A stretch of DNA of 64,000 bases, from assembly GCF_002871795.1 (NCBI RefSeq), contig NZ_PNHL01000011.1, positions 40,353-104,352 of the forward strand. The letters run 5' to 3'. Source of the stretch: Brachybacterium sp. UMB0905 (GTDB lineage Bacteria > Actinomycetota > Actinomycetes > Actinomycetales > Dermabacteraceae). The notes beneath the pieces were generated by a model that made no database searches, was not told where the DNA came from, and worked only from the letters and a program-made list of their open reading frames with translations. The number at the start of each line of letters is the position of its first letter. Within the stretch, counting starts at the first letter, position 1. Made by a program: the position numbers and the translations under genes. This document shows positions 33,288-42,957 of this stretch, piece after piece.

Positions 33288-34844
33288 TCAACCCTGCGTG
33301 TCGCCGCTATCGGTGGTGCTGTCGCCGGTAGCGCTGCCATCAGCGCCGCCGTCCGTGCCGGTGACGAACTCTCGCAGGTGCTGCGACTGCGCGCGGCGGC
33401 TCGGCTCGTGGCAGTACATCATGTGCCCGGCCTCGTAGTACTCCACGCGGATCCGCTCGGCGTAGTCCTCCCGTGGGATCGCCAGCTGCGCGAGCACATG
33501 CTCGCTGGCGTGGAAGGGCGTGGCCGCATCGTGGTAGCCATGCCCCACGAGCACCCGCGTGTGCGGGGACGTGCGCAGCAGGCGGGAGAGGTCCGAGGCG
33601 ACCTCCACGGAGCGGTTCTGGAACTCCTTGTAGCTCCACGGGTGCACGCGTCCGGACATGATCTCGTAGACCACATCGGTCGTGAACTCGAGCTCGGTGC
33701 GCAGGTACTGGTTGATCGTCGCTGTGTAGGAGGGGGCGAGCTGGTCGATCGACGGATCGGTCTCCATCTGTGCCGCGTTCCCGGCCCCCATCGGCGCGGT
33801 GAACCGCCCGTCGATCCGTCCGGTGATCAGCCCCTGATCGCGCAGCAGCTCGGCGAGGAACGCCAGATGCTCCACCCGCAGGTCCGCCCGCTCCACCCAG
33901 TCGGGATCCACGCCGATCAGCGCGCCGATCCGCGCTGCTGCCTCCTGCCGCTGACTGATCCCCAGGCGCCGCCCGGCCGCGAGCAGTGCCGGGTACTCCT
34001 GCTCGGCGAAGGCCTCCGCCTCATCAACCACGTCCTGCAGCATCCGCTCCTCATGCTTACCGTGCGCATGGGCGATCGCCGCATAGGTGGGCAGGTAGTG
34101 GATGTAGGGCCGGTCGTTTCCGGCGGAGAAGTCGATCGACCCGAAGTCCAGCACCGGGGAGATCAGCACGACGCCGGCGACGGCGACGTAATAGCGGTCC
34201 ATGAGGCGCGCCGCCACGGCGGAGGCGCGCGTGGTGCCGTAGGACTCCCCGGCCAGGTGGATCGGGGAGGTCCAGCGCTGGTGGCGAGTCAGCCAGTCGA
34301 TGATGAAGCTCGCGATGAGGTCCCGGTCCGCGATGAGCCCGTGGTGCCGATCCGGCTTCTGCCCGGGCGCTGGACGAGAATAGCCGGTGGTCATCGCATC
34401 GACCACCACGAGGTCCGCATTGCGCAGGATCGTCTCGTGGTTGTCCACCAGCCGATGCGGAGGCGCCGCGGGTGCGCCCGCATCCCCGGAGATCACGCGG
34501 CGGGGCCCCAGCAGCCCCAGGTGCAGCCACACGGTCGAGGCGCCCGGCCCGCCGTTGAACGCGAACATCACCGGGCGCTCGGCCGGATCGGCACCCTGCT
34601 TCACGTAGGAGACGGAGAACAGCTCCGCGTAGGCCGCGCCGCGCCCGTACTTCTCACCCTCGGGCTCCTCCCGCAGCACCACAGTCCCGGCCGTCGCCGT
34701 GTAGTCCAGTCGCCCATCCGGCAGATCCAGCGTGTGCACGGTGGTGACCAGGTGGTCCTCGGGGCCCTTCGACGCGGCGGGAGCGTCGGTGCTGGTCGGG
34801 CTCGGGGCCGACGGGGTCTCGGGGGTGGCGGGCTCGGTGCTCAC
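33288..34844 (-). CDS. Peptidase S10-type serine carboxypeptidase-like protein
   Basis: 518 aa starting GTG, with AAGGAG upstream. Alpha/beta-hydrolase features: VMFAFNGGPGASTVWLHLG (oxyanion-hole region), the nucleophile elbow HLAGESYGTTRASAVAARL, LVGHGYHDAATPFHASEHV (acid Asp) and YYEAGHMMYCHEPSRRAQ (catalytic His). This is the layout of bacterial S10 carboxypeptidase-like proteins. Both termini are rich in Ser/Thr/Ala/Asp. There is no signal peptide, so it is probably cytosolic. Actual peptidase substrate unknown. Confidence 0.85.
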   Translation of the reverse strand: MSTEPATPETPSAPSPTSTDAPAASKGPEDHLVTTVHTLDLPDGRLDYTATAGTVVLREEPEGEKYGRGAAYAELFSVSYVKQGADPAERPVMFAFNGGPGASTVWLHLGLLGPRRVISGDAGAPAAPPHRLVDNHETILRNADLVVVDAMTTGYSRPAPGQKPDRHHGLIADRDLIASFIIDWLTRHQRWTSPIHLAGESYGTTRASAVAARLMDRYYVAVAGVVLISPVLDFGSIDFSAGNDRPYIHYLPTYAAIAHAHGKHEERMLQDVVDEAEAFAEQEYPALLAAGRRLGISQRQEAAARIGALIGVDPDWVERADLRVEHLAFLAELLRDQGLITGRIDGRFTAPMGAGNAAQMETDPSIDQLAPSYTATINQYLRTELEFTTDVVYEIMSGRVHPWSYKEFQNRSVEVASDLSRLLRTSPHTRVLVGHGYHDAATPFHASEHVLAQLAIPREDYAERIRVEYYEAGHMMYCHEPSRRAQSQHLREFVTGTDGGADGSATGDSTTDSGDTQG

Positions 34845-34973
34845 GCGGGGCTCCTTCGCGGCGGGGGACGGGTCGCAGCCGACGCTACACGCCAGCGTGC
34901 GCAGTCGCCCCCGTCCCCTGCAGCGCCCCGACACGCCGCCCCACTGGCGCAAGAGCCCCTCCTCATGTCAAAG

Positions 34974-34987
34974 TGGGAACGTTCACG
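34974..34987. promoter_or_regulatory. LacI-type operator upstream of the first sugar ABC operon
   Basis: TGGGAACGTTCACG has the central AACGTT and CG-centred dyad typical of LacI-family operators; half-sites TGGGAACG and CGTGAACG (reverse) differ at one base. It lies 115 nt before the substrate-binding-protein gene. No LacI gene is in the window. Confidence 0.45.
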
Positions 34988-35101
34988 ATCCGGGTGTCCG
35001 CACCCGGGCGGAGCCGGTTCCGACGGGGGAACCCCACATGCGGGGGCCCATCGGCCCCGAGTCCCGCGAGCGCGGACTCGGCTTCAAGGAGAAGGAGAGC
35101 G

Positions 35102-36439
35102 ATGACGCCACGCCTGACCCGACGCAGTGCGCTGTGGGGTGCCGGAGGGGCCGCCCTGGCCACCGGCCTCGCGGCATGCGCCCCGCCCAACACGGGAGAT
35201 GCGAACTCCCGGCCCACCATCCCGCCGGCCGACGGCAAAGTCCACCTGACCTACTGGGCCTGGCTGAAGGACCTGCAGAAGGTCGCGGACGTCTTCAACG
35301 ACTCTCAGGACCGCATCCACGTGGACGCCACCTGGATCCCCGGCGGCAACACCGGCGGCTACGCGAAGATCCTCTCCGCGATCGCCGCCGGCGGCGGGCC
35401 CGATATCATGCAGATCGAGCTGCGGCAGATCCCCGAGTTCGCCCTTGCCGGCTCCCTTGTGAACCTCACCCGCTATGACTTCGAGGCCACGGCGGATCTC
35501 TACGATCCCGGCGCACTCACCCAGGCGCAGGTCGGGGAGAACACCTGGGGCATCCCGCAGGACACCGGGCCCGTCGCGATGTTCTACAACCGCGAGGTGC
35601 TCGAGGGCGAGATGGGGCTGAAGCCCCCCGCCACCTGGGACGAGTTCTACGAGACCGCAGGCGCCGTGCGGGAGCAGGGCGCCACGCTCATGACCCTGGA
35701 CCCCTCCGACGGCTCCCACCCCATCGCCTGGGTGATGCAGTCCGGTGCCCGATGGTTCCAGACCGAAGATGACGGCTGGATCGTGAACATGACCGACGAC
35801 GCCTCGATGCGGGTGGCTGAGTTTTGGGACCGCATCCTCGCCGAGAAGCTCGTGGGGACCGGCTACGGCGCGATGTCCACTCCGTGGAATGCCGCCGCCG
35901 GCGAGGACAAGGTGCTTTCCTCGATCTCGGGCTCGTGGTCCGACGCCCTGATCGCCACCGTCCCGAACGGCGAGGGCCGATGGGCCGTGGCCCCCATGCC
36001 CACCTGGCCCGACGGCTACGCCTCCGGCGGCCATGGCGGCTCGGCTGCGGCGATCTCCGTGAACAGCGAGCACCCCGCGGAGGCGCTCGAGTTCTGCACC
36101 TGGATGTGCACCGACCCCGCTGGTATCGACGCGATGATCGAGTTCTCCGGCATCGGCTGGTCGCCTGCGAAGGACTACATCGGCGAGGTGCGCGAGCAGC
36201 CCAGCGAGTTCTACTCCGGACAGAACTACAACGAGGACGTCATCAAGCCGATGGCCGACGGGCAGAACCTCGACTGGACGTGGGCACCGCTCATGCAGCG
36301 CGCCCAGGCGATCATCGGCGACGGCATGACCCGCGCGGTCACCGGCGAGGTTCCGCTGGCGGACATGTTCGCCGATGCGCAGAAGGAGATCGTCGAGATC
36401 ATGCAGACCATGGGCCTGAACGCGGAGGAGGCACGATGA
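35102..36439 (+). CDS. ABC transporter extracellular sugar-binding lipoprotein
   Basis: 445 aa, family 1 solute-binding protein. The N-terminus has RLTRRSALWGAGGAALATG with lipobox LAAC; the twin arginine suggests possible Tat export. Binding-protein features include VHLTYWAWLKDLQKVADVFN, NTGGYAKILSAIAAGGGPDI, and GSWSDALIATVPNGEGRWAV. It probably recognises an oligosaccharide or glycoside at the outer membrane face. The stop overlaps the first permease start as ATGA. Ribosome site AAGGAGAAGGAG is strong. Confidence 0.9.
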   Translation: MTPRLTRRSALWGAGGAALATGLAACAPPNTGDANSRPTIPPADGKVHLTYWAWLKDLQKVADVFNDSQDRIHVDATWIPGGNTGGYAKILSAIAAGGGPDIMQIELRQIPEFALAGSLVNLTRYDFEATADLYDPGALTQAQVGENTWGIPQDTGPVAMFYNREVLEGEMGLKPPATWDEFYETAGAVREQGATLMTLDPSDGSHPIAWVMQSGARWFQTEDDGWIVNMTDDASMRVAEFWDRILAEKLVGTGYGAMSTPWNAAAGEDKVLSSISGSWSDALIATVPNGEGRWAVAPMPTWPDGYASGGHGGSAAAISVNSEHPAEALEFCTWMCTDPAGIDAMIEFSGIGWSPAKDYIGEVREQPSEFYSGQNYNEDVIKPMADGQNLDWTWAPLMQRAQAIIGDGMTRAVTGEVPLADMFADAQKEIVEIMQTMGLNAEEAR

Positions 36440-37320
36440 AGGCGCGATACGCCCCGTGGGTGCTGATGGCGCCCTTCCTGCTGCTGTTCATCGGCACCAT
36501 GGTGGTGCCGATCATCATGGCGATCGGCTACAGCTTCACGCGTGTGGAGCGCTCCGGCCTGCTCGGTGAGCAGGGTGTGGAGAGCATGTTCGCCGGATTC
36601 GACAACTACGTCGCCGCGCTCACCAACATCAACTTCATCACCTCCATCGGCCGGATGATCCTGTTCGGCGTGGTGCAGGTGACGGTCATGATCGTCGCCG
36701 CGGTGATCCTCGCGCTGCTGCTCGAGAGCGCCTCCGCGAAGTGGCCCGGGTTCTTCCGCTCCACGTACTTCCTGCCCTACGGCATCCCCGGCGTGATCGC
36801 GACGATCCTGTGGTCGTTCCTGTACATCCCGGGTCTGAGCCCCATTGTGGACGTGCTGGGGTGGATGGGGCTCCAGGTGGACTTCCTGGCGCCGAACATG
36901 GTGCTGTGGTCGATCGCGAACATCGTGACCTGGACATACACCGGCTACAACATGCTGATCATCATCGCTCAGCTGAAGTCCATCCCCGGTGACCTCTACG
37001 AGGCCGCGAAGGTGGACGGGGCCGGCTCCTTCCGGGTGGCCTGGTCCATCCAGCTGCCGCTGATCCGCCCGGCCGTCATGCTGACGGTCATCTTCTCGAT
37101 CATCGGCACCCTGCAGCTGTTCGCGGAGCCGCGGCTGCTGCAGACCATGAGCGCGGGCATCACGTCGGAGTACACCCCGAACATGTCCGCCTACGCCTTT
37201 GCGTTCCAGTACAACGACATCGGCATGGCGGCTGCGCAGTCCGTGATCATCGCGGTCTCTGCTTTCTGCCTGTCGGCGATCGCGCTGGGCGTCTCGAACT
37301 GGTTGGAGAAGCGCCGATGA
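36436..37320 (+). CDS. Sugar ABC transporter permease (MalF/UgpA type)
   Basis: 294 aa, six predicted membrane helices. The EAA loop that contacts the ATPase is LYEAAKVDGAGSFRVAWSIQ followed by LPLIRP. Translation is coupled to the binding protein (ATGA, 36436-36439) and to the next permease (ATGA, 37317-37320). No ATP-binding subunit is encoded here, so a shared MsiK-like ATPase from elsewhere is likely, as is usual for actinobacterial sugar importers. Confidence 0.92.
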   Translation: MKARYAPWVLMAPFLLLFIGTMVVPIIMAIGYSFTRVERSGLLGEQGVESMFAGFDNYVAALTNINFITSIGRMILFGVVQVTVMIVAAVILALLLESASAKWPGFFRSTYFLPYGIPGVIATILWSFLYIPGLSPIVDVLGWMGLQVDFLAPNMVLWSIANIVTWTYTGYNMLIIIAQLKSIPGDLYEAAKVDGAGSFRVAWSIQLPLIRPAVMLTVIFSIIGTLQLFAEPRLLQTMSAGITSEYTPNMSAYAFAFQYNDIGMAAAQSVIIAVSAFCLSAIALGVSNWLEKRR

Positions 37321-38252
37321 GCACCACCGCGAACACCTCGACCCCGACCGCGAAGACCCATCGACCCGTGAAGGCCCGCGAGGACCACCGCGCCGGAGCA
37401 CGGGACGCCGGCCGCAATCCGGCCACGACGATCATCGTGACCGCCGTGCTGGCGATCGTCGCGATGTACTTCCTGGTGCCGGTCTACTGGGTGATCATCA
37501 ACGCCACCAAGACCACCGAGGATCTGTTCGGCACCAGCGGCTTCTGGTTCGGAGACAGCTTCGTGTTGGGGGAGAACCTCAAGGCCGTGCTCACGGCGAA
37601 TGGGGGGATCTTCCCCCGGTGGGCCCTGAACTCGGTGATCTACGCGGGGCTGGGCTCGGTGATCGCCACCTACTTCGCGACCGCCGCCGGGTACGCGCTG
37701 GCGAAGTACAGCTTCCCCGGTCGGCGCTTCGTGTACGCCTTCGTTCTCGGGGGCGTGCTGGTGCCCGGCACCGCGGTGGCGCTGCCGCTGTTCTTCCTGT
37801 TCTCCAGCCTGGGGCTGACCAACAGCTACCTGTCGGTCCTCATCCCCTCGCTCGTGAGCCCCTTCGGGTTGTTCCTCTCCTCGATCTACTCCTCGGCCGC
37901 GGTGCCGGACGAGATGCTCGAGGCGGGGCGCCTGGACGGCGTGGGGGAGCTGGGGATCTTCCATCGCATTGCCCTGCCGCAGCTGGTGCCGGCGCTGGTG
38001 ACCATCTTGCTGTTCCAGTTCGTCGCGATCTGGAACAACTACATGCTGCCGCTGGTGATGCTGGCCGATGAGCGGCTGTACCCGATCACTCTTGGTCTGG
38101 ACAACTGGCGGGCGCAGACCGACCGGCTGCCGGAGTTCTTCCAGCTGACCACCACGGGTGCGCTGCTGTCGGTGATCCCGCTGGCGATCCTCATCCTGGT
38201 GCTGCAGCGCTTCTGGAAGGGCGGCCTCACCGAAGGCTCCGTCAAGGGCTGA
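37317..38252 (+). CDS. Sugar ABC transporter permease (MalG/UgpE type)
   Basis: 311 aa. A 35-residue charged cytosolic N-terminus precedes six membrane helices. The EAA-like loop is MLEAGRLDGVGELGIFHRIALPQL, and the C-terminus FWKGGLTEGSVKG is the classic MalG-family ending. Third gene of the coupled operon. Three 11-bp repeats and a possible weak hairpin (38322-38361) lie downstream. Confidence 0.92.
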   Translation: MSTTANTSTPTAKTHRPVKAREDHRAGARDAGRNPATTIIVTAVLAIVAMYFLVPVYWVIINATKTTEDLFGTSGFWFGDSFVLGENLKAVLTANGGIFPRWALNSVIYAGLGSVIATYFATAAGYALAKYSFPGRRFVYAFVLGGVLVPGTAVALPLFFLFSSLGLTNSYLSVLIPSLVSPFGLFLSSIYSSAAVPDEMLEAGRLDGVGELGIFHRIALPQLVPALVTILLFQFVAIWNNYMLPLVMLADERLYPITLGLDNWRAQTDRLPEFFQLTTTGALLSVIPLAILILVLQRFWKGGLTEGSVKG

Positions 38253-38274
38253 GCGGGCGGCGTGGCGAGCGGTC

Positions 38275-38307
38275 GCGCCCTCACGCCGCCCTCACGCCGC
38301 CCTCGCG
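38275..38307. repeat. Three 11-bp tandem repeats downstream of the permease operon
   Basis: Consecutive units close to CCGCCCTCACG at 38275, 38286 and 38297, starting 23 nt after the operon's last stop. Confidence 0.7.
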
Positions 38308-38393
38308 TCGTTATCTCGCCGCACCTGGTTCCGCGGTGTGAAGGTTGTGCAGAACCGGGTGCGCGGAGCGGGCGGGCGGTGTTCACTGTGGGC

Positions 38394-39737
38394 ATGCGCG
38401 CTGTGACTGCAGTCCCTGCCCTGCCCCGTCGGACCGTGCTGGGCGGTGCGGCATTGGCCGGTCTTGCCCTGCCGAGCCTGGCCGCCTGCGATGGCGGGCC
38501 GAACCTCGGCGGAGGCGGCGGCGCGGCGGAGCCGGATCTGCGCGCCGAGGTGGACCGCGCCGAGCCCGGTACCGCCGAGGGCGCGGGAAGCGTGGCGGTG
38601 CCCTTCAGCGCTCGGCTGCTCAGCGCCCTGGATCCCGAGGCCGTGAACCTCGTGTGCTCGCCGCTGTCCGCGCAGGTGGCGCTCACCATGGCGGGTCTCG
38701 GCGCGGCCGGGGACACCCGCGCCGAGATGGAGGAGGCACTTGGCGGGCCGATGCCGGAGCTCGCCGAGAGCGCGAACACCCTGTCGCAGGTGCTCGATGC
38801 GGTGGGGGATGCTGAGCGTGAGGAGGAGGACGAGGACGCCCTGGAGCCGCCGCGCGCCAGTCTTGTCAATGGAGCCTGGATCCAGGAGGGCTTCGAGGTC
38901 CACGAGCCCTATCTGGAGGACCTGGGCACCTGGTTCGGGGCGGGCCTGTTCGAGGCCGACTTCGCCGAGGAAAAGGCGCGCGAGAAGGCGCGTCAGGAGA
39001 TCAACGGATGGGTCGCGGAGAACACCGCGGATCTCATCGAGGAGCTGGTCCCCGAAGGGACTCTCAGTGAGGCTTCGCGCCTGGTGCTGGTCAACGCCCT
39101 GCACGTCAAGGCCGCCTGGCCGAAGCCCCTCACCCGCGAGGGCGGCAGGTTCAGTACGGCCGATGAGCAGGAGCTGAGCGTGGAGATGCTCAGCGGGGAT
39201 GTCACCGGCTGGTTCGAGGACGATGTATGCCGAGCTACCGCGCTGCCCACTTACGGTGATGCGATCTCGCTCGCGCTCATCCAGCCGGTGGACACCATCG
39301 GGGCCGTGAAGCAGGCCTGGGCGGATGCTGCGGAGGACCCCACGGCCGGGCTCGGTGCGCTGCTCGCCGGTGTCACGGAATCCGAGGATCCGGTGCTGGT
39401 CAGCGTGCCCGCCCTGGACGTGGGCTGGACGGACTCCCTGACGGACCCGCTGAAGCAGCTCGGCATGGAGCAGGCCTTCACCGATGCCGCGGACTTCTCC
39501 GGTATCAGTGACACCTCGCTGCTGATCAGCGACGTCATCCAGGAGGCGGTGCTCACCGTGGATGAGAACGGGCTGGAGGCTGCGGCCGCGACCGCGGCGA
39601 TCGCGGGGGCGACATCCGCTCCGGCGGAGCCGCGGACGCTGGTCCTGGACTCCCCGTTCCTGCTGGTCGTCTTTGAGCGCAGCACCCTTGCCCCGCTCGT
39701 GCTGGGCTGGATCGGGGACCCGAGCGAGACTCGCTGA
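38394..39737 (+). CDS. Serpin-family lipoprotein (protease inhibitor)
   Basis: 447 aa. The N-terminal PRRTVLGGAALAGLALPSLA leads into lipobox Cys32 (LAAC), so it is probably displayed on the outer membrane face. The serpin core follows: VNLVCSPLSAQVALTMAGLGA, LVLVNALHVKAAWPKPLTRE, ISLALIQPVD and the hinge/reactive loop VLTVDENGLEAAAATAAIAG, then FLLVVFERSTLAPLVLGWIGDP. The Ala-rich hinge is that of inhibitory serpins; the P1 residue cannot be fixed by eye. An acidic insertion (EREEEDEDALEPP) is unusual. Bacterial serpins are uncommon, and a second one follows directly. Confidence 0.88.
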   Translation: MRAVTAVPALPRRTVLGGAALAGLALPSLAACDGGPNLGGGGGAAEPDLRAEVDRAEPGTAEGAGSVAVPFSARLLSALDPEAVNLVCSPLSAQVALTMAGLGAAGDTRAEMEEALGGPMPELAESANTLSQVLDAVGDAEREEEDEDALEPPRASLVNGAWIQEGFEVHEPYLEDLGTWFGAGLFEADFAEEKAREKARQEINGWVAENTADLIEELVPEGTLSEASRLVLVNALHVKAAWPKPLTREGGRFSTADEQELSVEMLSGDVTGWFEDDVCRATALPTYGDAISLALIQPVDTIGAVKQAWADAAEDPTAGLGALLAGVTESEDPVLVSVPALDVGWTDSLTDPLKQLGMEQAFTDAADFSGISDTSLLISDVIQEAVLTVDENGLEAAAATAAIAGATSAPAEPRTLVLDSPFLLVVFERSTLAPLVLGWIGDPSETR

Positions 39738-39820
39738 GCTGCTCGAGGCGGGGCGGTGCGGATCCCGCCACGCACCGGGCGGCGGTTGCCCGCCGGGGCC
39801 GGGTGCGGTTCGATGGCGGA

Positions 39821-40930
39821 ATGACTGTCGAGCTCTCACCGGTCACGACCTTCACCGCCCGCCTGCTGCCCGCTCTCGCACGGCCCGGCGGCAACACCGT
39901 CTGCTCGCCGCTTTCGGCCCAGGTGGCGCTGACCCTCGCGGCGCTCGGCGCGCGCGGGGAGACGTTCGCCGAGCTCGAGCAGGTGCTCGGGGCGCCGGCA
40001 CGCGAGCTCGCCCGCACTGCCGCTGAGCTCGCGCAGTCCCTCGCTGCGATCACAGATCCCGCGGCCGCGCATCTGGCCAGCGGCGTGTGGGTGCACGATG
40101 AGCAGGCGCTGCGCGGGCAGTACCGCGAGCGGGTGGAGCAGGAGCTGGGCGCGGGGATCGGCGCCCTGGACCTCACGGATGCCGCGGCGATCGACCGCAG
40201 CCGCACCGCGATCAACGCCTGGGTCGCCGAGCGCACCGGCGGGCGGATCCCCGAGCTGCTGAGCCCGGGGATGCTCACGCCGCAGACGCTCCTGGTGCTC
40301 ATCAGCGCTCTGCACGTGACGGCCCCCTGGATGACGCCGCTCCACCGGGCCGACGGGGACTTCGCACTCTCCGACGGCACCGAGGTCACCGTCCCGATGC
40401 TGCACGGGACGGGCTCGGGCTGGCACGAGGATGCGCACGCGACGGCCACCGCGCTGCCGACGAAGGGCGGGGCGCTGTCGCTCGTGCTCGTGCGACCGGC
40501 CGCGAGCACGGATGCGGTGCTGGAGGCGTGGGCGGCGGACCCGTCGGCCCTTGCGGGTCTGCTGGATAGCGCGCTGGGCGGGGGTGACCGGGTGCGGCTG
40601 GGGATGCCAGCGCTCGAGACCAGCTGGGGCGCGGACCTCAGCGGGCCGCTGCGCGAGCTGGGCCTTCGCCGCGCGCTCTCACCCGCCGCGGATCTCCGCG
40701 GCATCCTCGAGGGGCCCGCGGGAATCTCGATGGTCATCCAGCAGGCCGTGCTGAGTATCGATGAGCACGGCATGGAGGCCGCCGCCGCGACCGCCGCGAT
40801 CATGTTGACCGGCGCCCCCGCCACCCCGCGGCACGAGCTCACCCTGGACCGCCCCTACCTGCTGCTGGTCTGCGACACCGCGAGGCGCACCCCGCTGCTC
40901 GTCGGCCGGATCGAGGACCCGCAGGCCTGA
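39821..40930 (+). CDS. Second serpin-family protein, without signal peptide
   Basis: 369 aa. Core elements match the preceding gene: NTVCSPLSAQVALTLAALGA, LLVLISALHVTAPWMTPLHR, LSLVLVRPA, hinge VLSIDEHGMEAAAATAAIML and YLLLVCDTARRTPLLVGRIEDP. There is no export signal at ATG 39821; a GTG at 39803 would add only six residues. A cytosolic location, or non-classical release, is implied. It lies 83 nt after the first serpin on the same strand, most simply a tandem duplication followed by loss (or gain) of the lipoprotein leader. Confidence 0.86.
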   Translation: MTVELSPVTTFTARLLPALARPGGNTVCSPLSAQVALTLAALGARGETFAELEQVLGAPARELARTAAELAQSLAAITDPAAAHLASGVWVHDEQALRGQYRERVEQELGAGIGALDLTDAAAIDRSRTAINAWVAERTGGRIPELLSPGMLTPQTLLVLISALHVTAPWMTPLHRADGDFALSDGTEVTVPMLHGTGSGWHEDAHATATALPTKGGALSLVLVRPAASTDAVLEAWAADPSALAGLLDSALGGGDRVRLGMPALETSWGADLSGPLRELGLRRALSPAADLRGILEGPAGISMVIQQAVLSIDEHGMEAAAATAAIMLTGAPATPRHELTLDRPYLLLVCDTARRTPLLVGRIEDPQA

Positions 40931-41032
40931 GGGAGCCGAGGTGCGGCGCCACGTCGGGAGCTCGGACCGCTCGACCGGCGCGTGCCTGCGTCACCAGGGC
41001 GAGAGGCCCCGCCCCGTCGGCCCGGAATCACC

Positions 41033-41055
41033 TACCATGCTGTGAACCGATTCAC
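41033..41055 (+). promoter_or_regulatory. Promoter -10 and LacI-type operator of the GH35 gene
   Basis: TACCAT (41033-41038) is a plausible -10, and GTGAACCGATTCAC (41042-41055) is a near-perfect dyad of LacI-operator type placed over the expected start site. A variant, GTAAATCGGTTCAC, lies in the promoter of the ABC operon at 46.8 kb (13 of 14 bases identical to the reverse of this site). Confidence 0.65.
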
Positions 41056-41075
41056 CCCCGAGAGGATGGACGCTG

Positions 41076-42944
41076 ATGCCCGCCCTGCTGACCCCCACCC
41101 CTGACGGCCTGCTGCGCGGCGGGGAGCCGCACCTGGTCATCTCCGGGGCCATCCACTACTTCCGCGTCCACCCCGAGCAGTGGCGCGACCGCCTGCGCCG
41201 CCTGGTCGCGATGGGCTGCAACACCGTGGAGACCTACGTGGCCTGGAACCTCCACCAGCCCACCCCCGAGACCACCACCTTCGAGGGCATGGCGGACCTG
41301 GGCCGCTTCCTCGACCTCGCCGCCGAGGAGGGGCTGGATGCGATCGTGCGCCCCGGCCCCTATATCTGCGCCGAATGGGAGAACGGCGGCTTCCCCGGCT
41401 GGCTGCTGCGCGATCAGAACATGGGGCTGCGGCATCGCGACCCGCGCTACCTCGCGCAGGTGGACGCCTGGTTCGATGAGCTCATCCCCGTCATCGCCGA
41501 GCGGCAGACCACCCGCGGCGGCAACGTCGTGATGCTCCAGGTGGAGAACGAGTACGGCTCCTACGGCGATGACACCGCCTACCTCGAGCACCTGCGCGAC
41601 GGCCTGCGCGCCCGCGGCATCGAGGAGCTGCTGGTGACCTCCGACGGGCCGGCGCGCATGTGGCTCACCGGCGGCACCGTGGACGGAGCGCTCGCCACCG
41701 TGAACTTCGGCTCCCGCACCCTGCAGGTGCTCGAGATGGCGAAGGACGAGCTGCCGGATCAGCCGCAGATGTGCATGGAGTTCTGGATCGGCTGGTTCGA
41801 CCACTGGGGCGAGGAGCACCACACCCGCACCGGCGAGGACGCCGCCGCCGAGCTCGCCGACATGCTCGAGAACGGCATGAGCGTCAACTTCTTCATGGCC
41901 CACGGCGGCACGAACTTCGGCCTCACCGCCGGGGCGAACCACGACGGCGCCCTGCAGCCCACCACCACCAGCTACGACTATGACGCCCCGATCGCGGAGA
42001 ACGGCGCGCTGACCGAAAAGTTCCACGCCTTCCGCGAGGTCATCGCCCGCCACCGTGAGCTGCCACCGCTGGATGAGCAGCTGGCGCAGCTGGGCCTGCA
42101 GGCAGAGCCGCGGACCCTGCCCGCCGCCGAGCTCACGATCGACAAGACCGTCGCCCTGCGGCAGAGCGAGCGCTTCACCCGCAGTGCCGAGGTGTACCCG
42201 AAGCCGCCGTCCTTCGAGGACCTGGGGCTCGAGCGCGGCCTGCTGCGGCTGTCGCGCAAGATCGAGATCGCGGCCGACGCCGACGGGCAGGTGGGCCCGC
42301 TGCGGCTGTATGACCTGCATGATCGGGCCTGGGTGTATGTGGAAGGGGTGTACGTCGGCGCCACCGGCGTGGTCGGCAACGAACAGCAGCCCATCGACCC
42401 GGCCGTCATCGAGCTGGCACCCTACAGCGAGCGTCTGCTGGCCGGTGCGGAGCGTCGGACCGTGCGAGTGGACATCCTCGTGGAGAACCTGGGCCGCGTG
42501 AACTTCGGGCCGTACCTGGGGGAGCGCAAGGGCATCCTGGGCGGCGTGTGGCAGACCATCCGCTTCCTCAACGACTGGGAGGCGGACCCGTGGCCGCTCG
42601 AGGAGATGGGGGAGGAGCTCGCCGAGCTCCTCGCCGCCGGGGAGCACCTGCCCGCAGACACATCGGATGAGCAGGCCCTGCCGGTGCTCGCCGCCGCCTC
42701 CTTCGACGCCGAGGAGCCGGCCGACACGTTCCTGGACGTCTCCGGGGCCGGGCACGGCGTCGCCTACGTCAACGGCGTGTGCGTGGGCCGCTACTGGTCC
42801 AGCATCGGCCCGCAGCTGACCCTGTACGTCCCTGCGCCGCTCGTGCGCGCCGGCCGCAATGAGGTGCTGCTGCTGGACCTTGAGCAGCGGCCAGAGCGGC
42901 TCGCGCTTGCGACCGAGCATCGGTTCGGGCGCAGCGAGGGGTGA
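41076..42944 (+). CDS. Glycoside hydrolase family 35 beta-galactosidase
   Basis: 622 aa, begins MPALLTPTPDGLLRGG. The TIM barrel has the GH35 signature blocks GAIHYFRVHPEQW, NTVETYVAWNLHQPTP, RPGPYICAEWENGGFPGWLL, QVENEYGSYG (acid/base Glu159) and MCMEFWIGWFDHWGEEH (nucleophile Glu235). Beta-sandwich domains fill the C-terminal half. There is no signal peptide, so it should cleave terminal beta-galactosyl residues from sugars already imported. Shared operators tie it to the ABC importer and oxidoreductase nearby. Confidence 0.93.
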   Translation: MPALLTPTPDGLLRGGEPHLVISGAIHYFRVHPEQWRDRLRRLVAMGCNTVETYVAWNLHQPTPETTTFEGMADLGRFLDLAAEEGLDAIVRPGPYICAEWENGGFPGWLLRDQNMGLRHRDPRYLAQVDAWFDELIPVIAERQTTRGGNVVMLQVENEYGSYGDDTAYLEHLRDGLRARGIEELLVTSDGPARMWLTGGTVDGALATVNFGSRTLQVLEMAKDELPDQPQMCMEFWIGWFDHWGEEHHTRTGEDAAAELADMLENGMSVNFFMAHGGTNFGLTAGANHDGALQPTTTSYDYDAPIAENGALTEKFHAFREVIARHRELPPLDEQLAQLGLQAEPRTLPAAELTIDKTVALRQSERFTRSAEVYPKPPSFEDLGLERGLLRLSRKIEIAADADGQVGPLRLYDLHDRAWVYVEGVYVGATGVVGNEQQPIDPAVIELAPYSERLLAGAERRTVRVDILVENLGRVNFGPYLGERKGILGGVWQTIRFLNDWEADPWPLEEMGEELAELLAAGEHLPADTSDEQALPVLAAASFDAEEPADTFLDVSGAGHGVAYVNGVCVGRYWSSIGPQLTLYVPAPLVRAGRNEVLLLDLEQRPERLALATEHRFGRSEG

Positions 42945-42957
42945 ATTGCGGGGCGAG

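Noticed and set aside
38322..38361. Hairpin CACCTGGTTC/GAACCGGGTG as terminator of the first ABC operon
   Set aside because: It has one mismatch, a 20-nt loop and no T run; too weak to annotate as a terminator.
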